Below, in pieces: positions 35,198-43,964 of a stretch of 64,000 bases of DNA. Location: assembly GCA_964519665.1 (NCBI GenBank), contig CAZFIV010000005.1:1-64000 (forward strand), in the 5' to 3' direction. How positions within the stretch are numbered: position 1 is the stretch's first letter; the number at the start of each line of letters is the position of its first letter. Position numbers and translations under genes: made by a program. Source of the stretch: JANQQN01 sp964519665 (lineage in GTDB: Bacteria; Myxococcota; Kuafuiibacteriia; Kuafuiibacteriales; Kuafuiibacteriaceae). Under the pieces are notes generated by a model, which had not been told where the DNA came from, made no database searches, and was given only the letters and a program-made list of their open reading frames with translations.

Positions 35198-35213
35198 TGC
35201 AATATAGATTGCA
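35198..35213. promoter_or_regulatory. Palindrome TGCAAT-N4-ATTGCA (candidate operator)
   Basis: A perfect 6-bp inverted repeat with a 4-nt AT-only-like spacer, about 215 bp before the GrpE-like start, in an AT-rich island inside GC-rich DNA. On the minus strand TATATT lies within it and could serve as a -10 element. The half-site resembles the TTGCA/TGCAA palindrome upstream of the CobW-like gene at 3871-3882, so a shared regulator is possible but unproven. Confidence 0.35.
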
Positions 35214-35229
35214 AGGGCGGCGCGCGGCC

Positions 35230-35452
35230 GATCCGGCTCGCATCCTGATCCGGCTCGCACCCTGATCCGGCTCGCACCCTGATCCGGCTCGCACCCTGNN
35301 NNNNNNNNNNNNNNNNNNNNNNNNNNNNNNNNNNNNNNNNNNNNNNNNNNNNNNNNNNNNNNNNNNNNNNNNNNNNNNNNNNNNNNNNNNNNNNNNNNCC
35401 TGATCCGGCTCGCACCCTGATCCGGCTCGCACCCTGATCCGGCTCGCACCCT
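35230..35452. repeat. 17-bp tandem repeat interrupted by assembly gap
   Basis: Unit GATCCGGCTCGCACCCT. Four copies are visible before the N run (first with one change, CATCCT) starting at 35230, 35247, 35264 and 35281. Three copies follow it, starting at 35402, 35419 and 35436; the last is followed by a diverged TTCGGGCTCGG. The start-to-start distance across the gap, 172, is not a multiple of 17, so the 100-N length is a placeholder and the true copy number is unknown. Confidence 0.95.
35299..35398. other. Assembly gap of 100 N
   Basis: Exactly 100 undetermined bases, the usual scaffold placeholder, placed inside the 17-bp repeat. It almost certainly reflects collapse of the repeat in short-read assembly. 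Confidence 0.98.
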
Positions 35453-35589
35453 GTTCGGGCTCGGGGTTGCTGAAGCGCTCCGGGTGCAGGCGACCTTTCG
35501 CCGAAAAGCAAGGAACGGACCGCCCGCTACGAAGGGTCGTCGAGCGCCGGCCGGGGCCGACGGTGGGGTCAGCGGTCCGGTCGCTCGGT

Positions 35590-36843
35590 TCATGCATCGG
35601 CGGGTTGGGCGTTGAAGCCCATCCCGGCCGCGCGGAGGCGTTCGAGAAGCGGTGCGCCCATGGCCGAGGCGGGCGTCCAGCTACCGCCGGGGCCGTCTCG
35701 AACGCCCTCGTCGAGGGCCAGGCACAGGGCGGACTCGCCCATCATCTTGGCGGTCTCCCCGTAGCCGGGGTCCTTGCCCCCCTCGATCTTGCCGCGCATT
35801 TTGATCGTCGACCCGTCCGACGTCTCGCCGTCGGCAAGCATCCGGATCACGAAGAAGCCGTTCTCTCGCTCCTCGCGTGATGGCCCCTGGCCCGGCTGGG
35901 GCAGCCAGCGTTCGGCGATCAGCTTGCGCACGGGGGCGACTTGGATCGCGGCCAGGAACGCTCCGAGCCCGGTGGTGATCGCGGTGGCTCGCAGGAAGCC
36001 CGCCGAGCCTTTGCCGGTGCTCATCGCCTCCGAGTACCGAAAGTCGCGACCGTAGGGGTGTCCGGTCAGGCTCTGGGTACGTCGAACGATCTTCGTGTTG
36101 ATGGGCGCCATGACGAACGGGGCGGTCCACATGTCGAGCTCGGGTTCGAATTTGACGCTCCGCTGGTCCGGGCCGTCGGGGCCGGTTCGTTCGTCTTCTG
36201 GATTCAGGCTGTACGGATGCCCGATGACCTTGCGAAGGGCCGGCTCCTTTTTGATGGCGTCGAGGACGTTCAGCAAGCTGGCCATGGTGCCGCCACTGAA
36301 CTGGCCTTTGGACTCCCCGGCGTACATTCGAACCTGTTTCAGGGTCGCGCCTTGCTCGGTCATCGCCTGTCCAAGCATGAAGACACCAATATCGGACGGG
36401 ATGGAGTCGAAGCCGCAGCAATGCACGATCCGGGCACCGGTCTGCACGGCGAGGTCGGAGTGGGCATCGATCATCTTGCGGATGAACTGCACTTCGCCGG
36501 CGAGATCGCAGTAGTGGGTACCGTGCGCGGCGCACGCGGCAACGAGGGGCTCTCCGTACAGCGCGTAGGGGCCGACCGTCGTACACACGACCGTTGTTTG
36601 CTTGGCCAGGTCGTCCATCGCAGCCCGGTCGAGGCTGTCGGCGACGAGCAGGGGGACGTCGCTGGCGGCAGGAAATCGCGTCGCGAGCTCGGCCCGGACC
36701 GTTTCGAGTTTGCCTTGGCTGCGTCCCGCCATGGCCCACCGTAGGTCCGCCGGACCATGTTCGAGAAAGTACTCGGCGACCAGTCTTCCCGTAAATCCGG
36801 TCGCGCCCATGATGACGATATCGTAGCGGCGGTCGGTGCTCAT
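35590..36843 (-). CDS. Saccharopine dehydrogenase-like NAD(P)-binding protein (trans-acting enoyl reductase type)
   Basis: A 417-aa protein with an N-terminal Rossmann motif (DIVIMGATGFTGRLVAEYF, GxTGxxG). It then has WAMAGRSQGKLE, VVCTTVGPYALYGEPLVAACA and HYCDLAGEVQF, and HCCGFDSIPSDIGVFML. This is the layout of the saccharopine-dehydrogenase-like proteins that include mycobacterial trans-acting enoyl reductases and eukaryotic SCCPDH. Actual substrate unknown; a lipid or polyketide intermediate is usual for the group. It is upstream of the chaperone/GTPase string on the same strand but separated by the repeat region. Confidence 0.85.
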   Translation of the reverse strand: MSTDRRYDIVIMGATGFTGRLVAEYFLEHGPADLRWAMAGRSQGKLETVRAELATRFPAASDVPLLVADSLDRAAMDDLAKQTTVVCTTVGPYALYGEPLVAACAAHGTHYCDLAGEVQFIRKMIDAHSDLAVQTGARIVHCCGFDSIPSDIGVFMLGQAMTEQGATLKQVRMYAGESKGQFSGGTMASLLNVLDAIKKEPALRKVIGHPYSLNPEDERTGPDGPDQRSVKFEPELDMWTAPFVMAPINTKIVRRTQSLTGHPYGRDFRYSEAMSTGKGSAGFLRATAITTGLGAFLAAIQVAPVRKLIAERWLPQPGQGPSREERENGFFVIRMLADGETSDGSTIKMRGKIEGGKDPGYGETAKMMGESALCLALDEGVRDGPGGSWTPASAMGAPLLERLRAAGMGFNAQPADA

Positions 36844-36936
36844 AGGGCCGCCTTACCGCGCCGTGTCGATGTCGTCACCCACTTGCGTGAGTCGGAGGTC
36901 GGTCGGCACGGACGGCTCGGTCGGTTGTTCGCCGGT

Positions 36937-38037
36937 TCACACGTTGAAGCGGAAGTGGACGACATCGCCGTCGTGCATCACGTACGTCTTGCCCTCGATG
37001 CGCAAGAGACCGGCATCCTTGATGGCGGCCTCCGAGTTCAGGCGGACCAGGTCGTCGTAGTGGTAGACTTCGGCCTTGATGAAGCCGCGCTCGAAGTCGC
37101 TGTGAATGACACCGGCGCACTTGGGGGCCGTCCATCCCGCCTGGAACGTCCAGGCTCTCACTTCGGTTTCGCCGGCGGTGAAGAAGGTTTCGAGGCCCAA
37201 TAGCTGATACCCGGCCCGGATAACCCGGTCCAGACCTGGCTCCTCGAGGCCGACCTCGGTCAGGAACTCTCGCTTTTCGTCGCCGTCGAGTTCTGACAGC
37301 TCCGCCTCGATCTTTCCGCAGATCGGCACCACGACCGATCCTTCGGCCTCCGCGTGGGCCCGGACCTTGGCGAGGTGCGGATTGGCGTCGAGATGACCGA
37401 TGTCGTCTTCGGAGACGTTGGCCACGTACATCACTCGCTTGAGGGTGATCAGCTGAAGCTCGCGCACCCGTTGCAGCAGCTCGGGGTCGAGTCCGGCCGC
37501 GCGAGCCGGGGTGCCTCGTTCGAGGGCCGCCTTGAGCGGCTGAAGAGCTTCGAACTGTGCTTTGGCCTCCTTGTCACCGGTTCGTGCCTTCTTTTCGGTC
37601 GTGGCATAGCGCTTATCGACGGTTTCGAGATCGGCGAAGATCAGTTCGGTCTCGATGACTTCGATGTCCCGGATCGGGTCTACGGAGCCATCGACGTGCA
37701 CGACGTTCTCGTCTTCGAAGCACCGCACCACGTGGGCGATCGCGTTCGTGCTCCGTATGTGCCCCAAGAACTGGTTTCCGAGGCCTTCGCCCTGCGCGGC
37801 GCCCTTCACGAGGCCCGCGATATCGACGAAGGTCATCGTCGTGGGGACGATCTTCTGGGGTGGGATGCGCTTGGCGATCTCGTCCAAGCGATGGTCGGGC
37901 ACCGGCACGACTCCGCTGTTGGGTTCGATCGTACAGAACGGAAAGTTCGCGGCCTCGGCCCCGCCGGAGGTCAACGCGTTGAAGATGGTGGATTTACCTA
38001 CGTTCGGAAGGCCGACGATGCCGCATTGAAAGCCCAT
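36937..38037 (-). CDS. ychF: Ribosome-associated redox-regulated ATPase YchF
   Basis: A 366-aa member of the Obg/YchF family, a universally conserved P-loop protein that prefers ATP. It starts MGFQCGIVGLPNVGKSTIFN (GLPNVGKS P-loop), has FVDIAGLVKGAAQGEGLGNQ as switch II, the family-specific NxxE variant VMYVANVSEDD, and the C-terminal TGS-like domain (AWTFQAGWTAPKCAGVIHSDFE, of which GVIHSDFERGFIKAEV is the key stretch). Housekeeping; length and order are normal. Confidence 0.98.
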   Translation of the reverse strand: MGFQCGIVGLPNVGKSTIFNALTSGGAEAANFPFCTIEPNSGVVPVPDHRLDEIAKRIPPQKIVPTTMTFVDIAGLVKGAAQGEGLGNQFLGHIRSTNAIAHVVRCFEDENVVHVDGSVDPIRDIEVIETELIFADLETVDKRYATTEKKARTGDKEAKAQFEALQPLKAALERGTPARAAGLDPELLQRVRELQLITLKRVMYVANVSEDDIGHLDANPHLAKVRAHAEAEGSVVVPICGKIEAELSELDGDEKREFLTEVGLEEPGLDRVIRAGYQLLGLETFFTAGETEVRAWTFQAGWTAPKCAGVIHSDFERGFIKAEVYHYDDLVRLNSEAAIKDAGLLRIEGKTYVMHDGDVVHFRFNV

Positions 38038-38112
38038 GCTGTCGCCGAGTCGCTAGGTCGAATGACGCGGGGCCGGCAACTTCGAAAGCGTTGGGGCGCC
38101 ACTTCGGGGCGC

Positions 38113-39078
38113 TCACCGTCCGCTGCTGTTTCGATCGGGAAGGAGGCGTGACCGGTGGCCGGAACTCGACGGGTCGCGAACGATCGGCCGGGGAAGGCCG
38201 AATAGCCAGCCTTCACGCCGAGCCTGAGCGACCTCACGCGGTGAAAGCCCGAGCGGTCGACGAAGCACCGACCAAGGGTCCGCCAACCCCAACGCCGCGT
38301 CTCGCACCGCCACCACTTGGCGGGCGTCCTTGATGGCGAGCGGTCCCGGGCCGGGCGCCGGGAGGTTCGCGAGGGTCGGCCAGACTTCGCCGACGACGAT
38401 CGCGCGACGGGCGCGGGGCCGACGAAATCCGTCGTCGAAGGGCCACAACACCAGCCGCGGCCCGATGATCGGGTCTTGCAGCCATCGGCCGATCGCCGCC
38501 AGACCCAGGAGCGTTTGGCTGCCGACCGAGCCGGTCGTATACAGCTTCCAGGTCGAGTGCGGCCGGTGTCCCTGATCTTTGAGCGCCTGCTCGACCAAAC
38601 GCCATTCAGGCGCTTTGGAGGCGGGTCGCCTCGCGGTCAGGTTGCCTCGCTCCGCCGATGGCGGACATCCCCAAAATGGGCCCGGGCCGTCTCCCAGCGC
38701 GGTTGCGATGTGTCGGTTGAGGTGACTCGCCACCTCGAACCGATTGTTGTGGCCGTCCGGTTCGTCGACCACCATCCGCGCCATCGATGCCGCCAGGTCT
38801 CGGCCGACCGGCAACAGGGGGACGCCGTCCGGTCCATCGGGGTAGCCGAGCGAAAAATCGACCCCGATCAGACTTCGACCGGGATGGGCGATGAGCAGGT
38901 CGCGAAGTCGCTGAAGCAGCGCGAAGCGAGTTCGAAAGTACTCGGGCGGCGGTCGGGAGGGGTGTCCTGATTCGCCCCACCCCAGCCAGCAGGCATCGGC
39001 CGACGGCCGGCGAGGTCGCGGCGAAGCCGCAGCCGACCAGTCCACGATCGCGATCAGGACCGAGGACGGGTCTGTCAC
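38113..39078 (-). CDS. DUF429-like protein (often mislabelled molybdopterin-guanine dinucleotide synthesis)
   Basis: A 321-aa protein from a GTG start. Recognisable phrases are IAIVDWSAAASPRPR, GVDFSLGYPDGPDG, HNNRFEVASHLNRHI, GPFWGCPPSAER and TTGSVGSQTLLGLAAIGRW. These match a widespread bacterial family with an RNase-H-like DUF429-type fold (Asp residues in VDWS and GVDFS). Members are frequently annotated as MGD synthesis or cobalamin-related without direct evidence. The last 40 residues are basic and may be disordered. It lies 2 nt from the kinase gene upstream. Confidence 0.65.
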   Translation of the reverse strand: MTDPSSVLIAIVDWSAAASPRPRRPSADACWLGWGESGHPSRPPPEYFRTRFALLQRLRDLLIAHPGRSLIGVDFSLGYPDGPDGVPLLPVGRDLAASMARMVVDEPDGHNNRFEVASHLNRHIATALGDGPGPFWGCPPSAERGNLTARRPASKAPEWRLVEQALKDQGHRPHSTWKLYTTGSVGSQTLLGLAAIGRWLQDPIIGPRLVLWPFDDGFRRPRARRAIVVGEVWPTLANLPAPGPGPLAIKDARQVVAVRDAALGLADPWSVLRRPLGLSPREVAQARREGWLFGLPRPIVRDPSSSGHRSRLLPDRNSSGR

Positions 39079-39080
39079 GT

Positions 39081-41711
39081 CTACTTTCTCTTCTTGGGCG
39101 ATGCCTTCGCTTTGCTTTCAGGCTCGGTTCGCTGACCGTCCGGCGGCTGATCGGACTCCTGCACTGTTGACGGTTTGCGGAGGGCCTCCGAGAGGCGGGT
39201 CAAGTAATGGCCTTGGACGAGCCATCCCAGGGCCGCCAGCAACCCAATGAGCAGCAACACGGCGACGGTCGTTCGCAGAGCTCCTGACTTGGGGGCAGAA
39301 TCGGGCGCGCCAGCTTGGCTGGCCCTTTCTCGGGCTTGTGCGGCGTCGCTGGCTTCCTGGGCGCGCTGGGCGGCCCGGTTTGCCCAGGCTTGCTGGACCG
39401 CCTCCGGGGTCGGTTGGCGCCAAGTCGGACTGTCGGAGGAGCTACCCGTCCATGCTTGATGCTCGGCCCACCGATGGTCGGCCGATCGATGTTCGGCCGA
39501 TCGATGTTCGGCCGACCGATGTTCGGCCGACCGATGTTCGGCCGACCGATGTTCGGCCGATCTATGTTCGGCCGACCGATGTTCGGCCAACGGATGCTGC
39601 GCCGACGATCGGCGGTCGGGGGGCTGACGGACGGTCAGCGCTTCGGCGCCCCCGTTGGCGGGCGCTTGCTCCGCCAGCGGCTCAGGCGGCGTTGTGACCA
39701 GGGGCTCGGGTTCGATGGCCATGGCGGCCTCGGCGGCGACGGTCGGCAGATCTTCCGCCTTTTGCGAAGAGCCCGACAGCGAGAATTCTTCAAAACCCAG
39801 CGACTCGCCTCGGTGAATGGCAGTCGCTTCTTCTTCCTCGTCAGATCGGTCTTCGGCGGTGGTTCGGGGGGCGCCGTTGGGAACGACGGGCCGGTCCTCG
39901 GGAGATAGGAGAGCGGCGGGGCTCACTGACGGGGGCACATCGAGAGCCGAGCCGGCCTCGGTGAGTTCATCGGCGTCGTCGTCGCCGTCAGACGTTGGAG
40001 ACTCGGGCGACGCGACATCGGTTCGGCCGTCGATCGCGCCGAGTCCGCCATCGCTTGCCGGTAAGTACGACGGCGTACCGTGGGGGATCGGTCTCGCTTC
40101 GGCCGAGGCCGCCGAGTCCGCAGAAGCCGCGGCGATCCGCTCGAGACTTCCGTCACGGGATGGGTCGGCGGCCGGACCTGTAGCTGCATCGCGCCCCAGC
40201 GTACTGGGTGCCCTGATCGCCTCCGGCGAGAGCAAGGCCCAACCGGGCCGCAATGCATCGACCCCTTGGGCGGGGCGGTCGAGAGCCTGCGGTTCATCGC
40301 CAGCTTCTCGGTCTTCGACGCTGAACCAGGGCTCCCCGGTGGAACGGCGGTCCTCAGAACCGGGACGGGCTTCGGGGCTTTCAGCCTCGCGACCCATGGG
40401 CGCGTCGTCTCGGCGGCGACCGGTCGACTCCGATCCGTCGTCGGCAGTCTTCGCGGGCGGTTGATCGGCCGGCTCCGGCGGGGAGATCACCGCCGCCGAG
40501 CGCCCGCCGACCTCGCGGCGGTCGAGGGCCAGCGCGGATGACGGATCGTCATCGACCGCGGAGGACGCTCGGACCGCGGCTTCGCCGCTCGCCTCGGACG
40601 CTTCGGGGCCATCCGCGGGCTCCCGCGGGGCCGTAGGCTCGACGTCCCCGGTCTCAGGGCTCGAATCGCCCTCGAAAGAGAGTGTGGCTGAGTCCTCGGG
40701 GTTCAAAGGGGCTGAAGGTCGGCCCAGGTCGTCGGGCTTACGCAGGGGGACCGACATCCCCGTGCGGGCGGTGAAGTCGGCGATATAAGCCGCCGGGGCG
40801 CTGAAGTACTGAGCGAGCTCACGGCGAGCATCGGTGTATCCATCATTCAACAGGACCGCGCGGAGCTCGGCGGCCATCGCCGCGGCCGAGGGGTAGCGGT
40901 CGTCGGGGCGATGCATGAGGGCGCGGCGAATGATGTCCGCTGGGGCCCCCCAGGCGTTGGGCTCGACTCGGGCGGGATCGGCGAACTCGCCGTCGACGAT
41001 CTGTCGGATCGTCTCGATGACCGAACGCCCTCGGAAGGGCTGAACCCCGCAGACGAGCTCGTAAAGGACGACCCCGGTCGAGAATACATCCGAACGCGGG
41101 GTGCACGGGAGGCCGTCGGCCTGCTCCGGTGCCATGTAGCTCGGGGATCCGACCAGGTGCCCGGTGAGCGTCAGCCGCGTGTCTGAAACGATCTTGGCGA
41201 TCCCAAAGTCGCTCAATTTGAGCCGACCATCGGCGCCGACCAGGATGTTGTCGGGCTTGACGTCGCGATGAATGATGCCGCGCTGATGGGCGGCTTCCAG
41301 CGCCGCGAGCACGTCGGCGACGATCATCAGGGCTACCGGAAGCGGCGGAGGGCCGTGGCGAGCCGTGAACAACCGAAGGCTGCTGCCTTCGACAAGCTCG
41401 GTGATCAGATAGGTGCAGCGCGGATCGGCGGTGGAATAGTCGTAGACCTCGATGATGTGGGGGTGTCGAACTTGGGCGATGGCTTTCGCTTCCCGTTCGA
41501 GGCGACGCCGAGTGTCTTCTGACTCCGCGAGGTGCGGATGCATGACCTTGCAAGCGACCTTTCGGCCCAGTCGGAGATCTTGCCCTTCGTAGACGATCGC
41601 CATCCCGCCGGTCCCGATCTCGGTTCCGACGCGCCACCGTTCGCCGAGGGTCATGCCGGTATGGCTGTCCTGGTGGTCGCTCAAACCACTGGGCGCCGCG
41701 GTATCCGCCAT
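39081..41711 (-). CDS. Membrane Ser/Thr protein kinase with pentapeptide repeat
   Basis: An 876-aa PknB-type (Hanks) kinase. The kinase domain (about 25-290) is complete: glycine loop GTGGMAIVYEG, Lys55 in VACKV, catalytic HRDVKPDN at 148-155, DFG at 168-170 and the APE-like PSYMAPEQADG. The next 400 residues are acidic and proline-rich and probably disordered. They include seven perfect copies of AEHRS plus degenerate ones at about residues 705-750. One membrane helix lies near 828-846 (TTVAVLLLIGLLAALGWLV), and the tail is basic. Topology: kinase in the cytosol, short tail across the membrane. No PASTA domains. Likely signalling partner of the adjacent pseudokinase-like protein. Confidence 0.95.
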   Translation of the reverse strand: MADTAAPSGLSDHQDSHTGMTLGERWRVGTEIGTGGMAIVYEGQDLRLGRKVACKVMHPHLAESEDTRRRLEREAKAIAQVRHPHIIEVYDYSTADPRCTYLITELVEGSSLRLFTARHGPPPLPVALMIVADVLAALEAAHQRGIIHRDVKPDNILVGADGRLKLSDFGIAKIVSDTRLTLTGHLVGSPSYMAPEQADGLPCTPRSDVFSTGVVLYELVCGVQPFRGRSVIETIRQIVDGEFADPARVEPNAWGAPADIIRRALMHRPDDRYPSAAAMAAELRAVLLNDGYTDARRELAQYFSAPAAYIADFTARTGMSVPLRKPDDLGRPSAPLNPEDSATLSFEGDSSPETGDVEPTAPREPADGPEASEASGEAAVRASSAVDDDPSSALALDRREVGGRSAAVISPPEPADQPPAKTADDGSESTGRRRDDAPMGREAESPEARPGSEDRRSTGEPWFSVEDREAGDEPQALDRPAQGVDALRPGWALLSPEAIRAPSTLGRDAATGPAADPSRDGSLERIAAASADSAASAEARPIPHGTPSYLPASDGGLGAIDGRTDVASPESPTSDGDDDADELTEAGSALDVPPSVSPAALLSPEDRPVVPNGAPRTTAEDRSDEEEEATAIHRGESLGFEEFSLSGSSQKAEDLPTVAAEAAMAIEPEPLVTTPPEPLAEQAPANGGAEALTVRQPPDRRSSAQHPLAEHRSAEHRSAEHRSAEHRSAEHRSAEHRSAEHRSADHRWAEHQAWTGSSSDSPTWRQPTPEAVQQAWANRAAQRAQEASDAAQARERASQAGAPDSAPKSGALRTTVAVLLLIGLLAALGWLVQGHYLTRLSEALRKPSTVQESDQPPDGQRTEPESKAKASPKKRK
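39460..39594. repeat. In-frame 15-bp tandem repeat in the kinase gene
   Basis: About nine 15-bp units with core GATGTTCGGCCGACC, encoding AEHRS on the minus strand. Seven are perfect at protein level and the edge copies are degenerate (ADHRW, AEHQA). Differences between copies are mostly silent C/T changes. Copy-number change would keep the reading frame and alter the linker length. Confidence 0.95.
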
Positions 41712-41768
41712 GAGTCATTGTACCGGTCTCGGCGCAGACGCGATACCCAGCGAGTCACTGCAAAAAAA

Positions 41769-43676
41769 CTACCCCGAGGCGGGTGGGGAAGCGTCCACCG
41801 GGTTCTCCGCCCTGCCCGAAGGGTCCGATTCTGGTGGGGACCGGCTGGGCTTCGGGGCTTCGGTCGGTTCGGCGGGAGCGGAGGATGACGCACGGTCGAC
41901 GGGCGTATCCTCGGTTTCGCGGTCCGCCGTCGGCTTGCGACCGGCGCCTTTGTTGCGACCTCGATGCCGGCGTCGCCCGGACGGGCGATGCTCTTTCGAA
42001 CCATCGCTCCGGACGGCGTCGGTTGCCGAATCACGGGGCATGTCGGCCCGACCGAGGGCCGTGACCAGCGTTCGCACCAGCAGCGGGACCGGCGTGTTGC
42101 CGACCAAGCGGGCGGCCACGGCGGGCGGTAGATCGGAGCGCAGCTGGCCCTGGTCGTTCCGAGCGACGTCGCGGGCAAGGCCGAGGAGTCGCGGCCCGTG
42201 CGTCAATGCTGCTTGCGTCGGGTCGGACGCCCGCACCCCGCTCAGATCGGCCAAGGTCAAGCGGCCCGGCCGTCCGTGAATCAAGAAGCGCGCCGGGTCG
42301 AGGTCCGGCAGGGTCAAGCCGACCCCATCGACGGCCCGCGCGATAAGGACGGCATCGAGGATCTGCTGCAGGATTTCGGGCAGCGGGGCGTTGGGGTTCA
42401 GGGTCCACGGACGACCGCGACCCGCGACGACGACGTACGCATCGCCGCTGTCTCCGAGGCCGTGTCCGAGTACGACCGCTACGCCGGGCACGAGCAGGTC
42501 AGCCTGACGGCGGGCCTCCGCGGCGAGAGCGCCAGCGGATTGGGGCGGGGCCGTCCGGCCCCATCCGTGCGCCCCCACGGTGAGCTCGAAGGCACGGCGC
42601 AGACGTCCGGAGCCGGTCGGGGGCTCGAAGGTGGCTTTTCCGATTCGGGGCCAGCTCAGCACGCGGGCCAGTGTCTTGATGCCCGATGGTGCCCCTGGCC
42701 GGTCGACGACCGGACGCAAGAGCGAGCGCGCCGCGTCGATCTTTCCGGCCTTGGCGAGACCTTCGGCCCGCGAAACCGCCAGCGTTGCGAAGCGCGGGTC
42801 ATTGACGGGCAAGGTGGCGAACAGCGCCGCGGGCACCGTGTTGGGGCGCACGTCGTCGTCGGACTGAACCGCGAACTCGGTCAGCCTCCACCGGAGCTTC
42901 TCTGGATAGGATCGGAGCACCGACGCCGGGGCGTTCAGCCACTGCTGGACGCCTTCCACCACGGCGGCTCGCCCCGCCTCCGACTCGGGGAGCGGTTCGT
43001 TGCGAATGACGACCCGGTGGGCGGCCACCAGAGGCGAGATTCGGAGTCGGGTGACCGGGTCGAGCGCTTCGAGGTTTCGGTCGATGGCGGGGTAGGCTTC
43101 GTCGAGCAGGCCCAAGACCGCCTGCGTGTAGTCGTGCTCGGAGAAGGTTTCTGCGACCAGGCGTAAGAGTTGGTCGAACTGCGGGGGGCTGAGCTCGTCG
43201 AACGGGAGGCGTCGAACCGTGAGACCGAAGGCCTCGGCGGCGGCCCGACGGTCGGCCTCGCCCAGGGTCTCGACGAACGCGAGCAGGTTCTCGAAAGACG
43301 GCTTGAGGCGAACGAGACCACCCAAGAAGATCGCTCGGAGCCCCCGATCGGAACTGAGCGGCTCGCGCGAGAGCGCGCTTTGAACGACCTGATCGTCGAC
43401 CTTCTCGAACAGACCAACGAGTGTCCCTCGGTCGTCGGGCGCGCGCGCCCCGTTGACCATAAGGTCTTCGGCGGCGCTCAACGACAGGCGCAATGATTTT
43501 TTGAAGCGCTTCAGGAGCGAGAGGTGCTCGGTCGCCTCGGTGACCTCCGCCTCGGACATCGGTCGGTCGATCGGGGCCGACAGGTCGAGCTGCGGCTGGT
43601 GGCGCAGCGGGGCGAGGGCCTTCTTGCGGCGGCCCGACTTATTGGGTCTCTTTCGGGCGGCTCGAGGTTCACTCAC
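41769..43676 (-). CDS. Unknown protein with possible pseudokinase C-terminal half
   Basis: A 635-aa protein from a GTG start. The N-terminal half is helical (TPR/HEAT-like phrases such as FATLAVSRAEGLAKAGKIDAA). In the C-terminal half, a stretch GLTLPDLDPARFLIHGRPGR followed by LTLADLSGV lines up loosely with the kinase catalytic and DFG loops (HRDLKPxNILV and LxDFG), with HRD and DFG lost (PDL and ADL). ALTHGPRLLGLARDV would be the following region. If this reading is right it is a pseudokinase. The last 90 residues are basic and low-complexity. It lies just upstream of the true kinase gene, supporting a joint signalling unit. Confidence 0.55.
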   Translation of the reverse strand: MSEPRAARKRPNKSGRRKKALAPLRHQPQLDLSAPIDRPMSEAEVTEATEHLSLLKRFKKSLRLSLSAAEDLMVNGARAPDDRGTLVGLFEKVDDQVVQSALSREPLSSDRGLRAIFLGGLVRLKPSFENLLAFVETLGEADRRAAAEAFGLTVRRLPFDELSPPQFDQLLRLVAETFSEHDYTQAVLGLLDEAYPAIDRNLEALDPVTRLRISPLVAAHRVVIRNEPLPESEAGRAAVVEGVQQWLNAPASVLRSYPEKLRWRLTEFAVQSDDDVRPNTVPAALFATLPVNDPRFATLAVSRAEGLAKAGKIDAARSLLRPVVDRPGAPSGIKTLARVLSWPRIGKATFEPPTGSGRLRRAFELTVGAHGWGRTAPPQSAGALAAEARRQADLLVPGVAVVLGHGLGDSGDAYVVVAGRGRPWTLNPNAPLPEILQQILDAVLIARAVDGVGLTLPDLDPARFLIHGRPGRLTLADLSGVRASDPTQAALTHGPRLLGLARDVARNDQGQLRSDLPPAVAARLVGNTPVPLLVRTLVTALGRADMPRDSATDAVRSDGSKEHRPSGRRRHRGRNKGAGRKPTADRETEDTPVDRASSSAPAEPTEAPKPSRSPPESDPSGRAENPVDASPPASG

Positions 43677-43964
43677 GAAGAATATAGGCTGGCAGTTCGG
43701 TGGACGGCTTGCAACTGCGTTCGTTGGTTATGCGCCCTCTGAAGCGCGAGCCGCAAGAGTCGTCGTCTCGCTTCCACTGTCGACGGAGACCAAGCCATGA
43801 CCGTCGGCCCGGTCGTCGGCGTCCGCGGGTCGGGGGGGTTCTCGCGCGGCGGTTGCCACTGTTGATTGTGCGTGATAGCGACGTCGCCAGCCAAGCTGGC
43901 TCCGGCCTGTCTCGACGGCGCGGTCCAGCCCTCACGTGCGTCATCGATGGAAGGAAACAAGCAC

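Larger units (their letters stand above)
34984..35589. other. Upstream region of the chaperone/GTPase string
   Basis: 606 nt without a credible gene between the GrpE-like gene and the saccharopine-dehydrogenase-like gene. It holds a ribosome site next to 34983, a palindrome at 35198-35213, a 17-bp tandem repeat (35230-35452) and the 100-N assembly gap. The promoter of the minus-strand string is likely here; no sigma-factor consensus or CIRCE element (HrcA site) could be identified with confidence. Confidence 0.5.

Noticed and set aside
35230..35452. CRISPR array
   Set aside because: The 17-bp units are head to tail with no unique spacers and no cas genes are nearby; it is a simple tandem repeat.
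35299..35511. Extension of the GrpE-like gene through the repeat and N gap
   Set aside because: A good ribosome site and ATG are at 34983, and the upstream frame translates only the 17-bp repeat and unknown bases.
43690..43720. Possible sigma-54 promoter before the gliding genes
   Set aside because: A TGGACGGCTTGCA stretch has GG and GC elements, but they are about three bases too close for a -24/-12 promoter.
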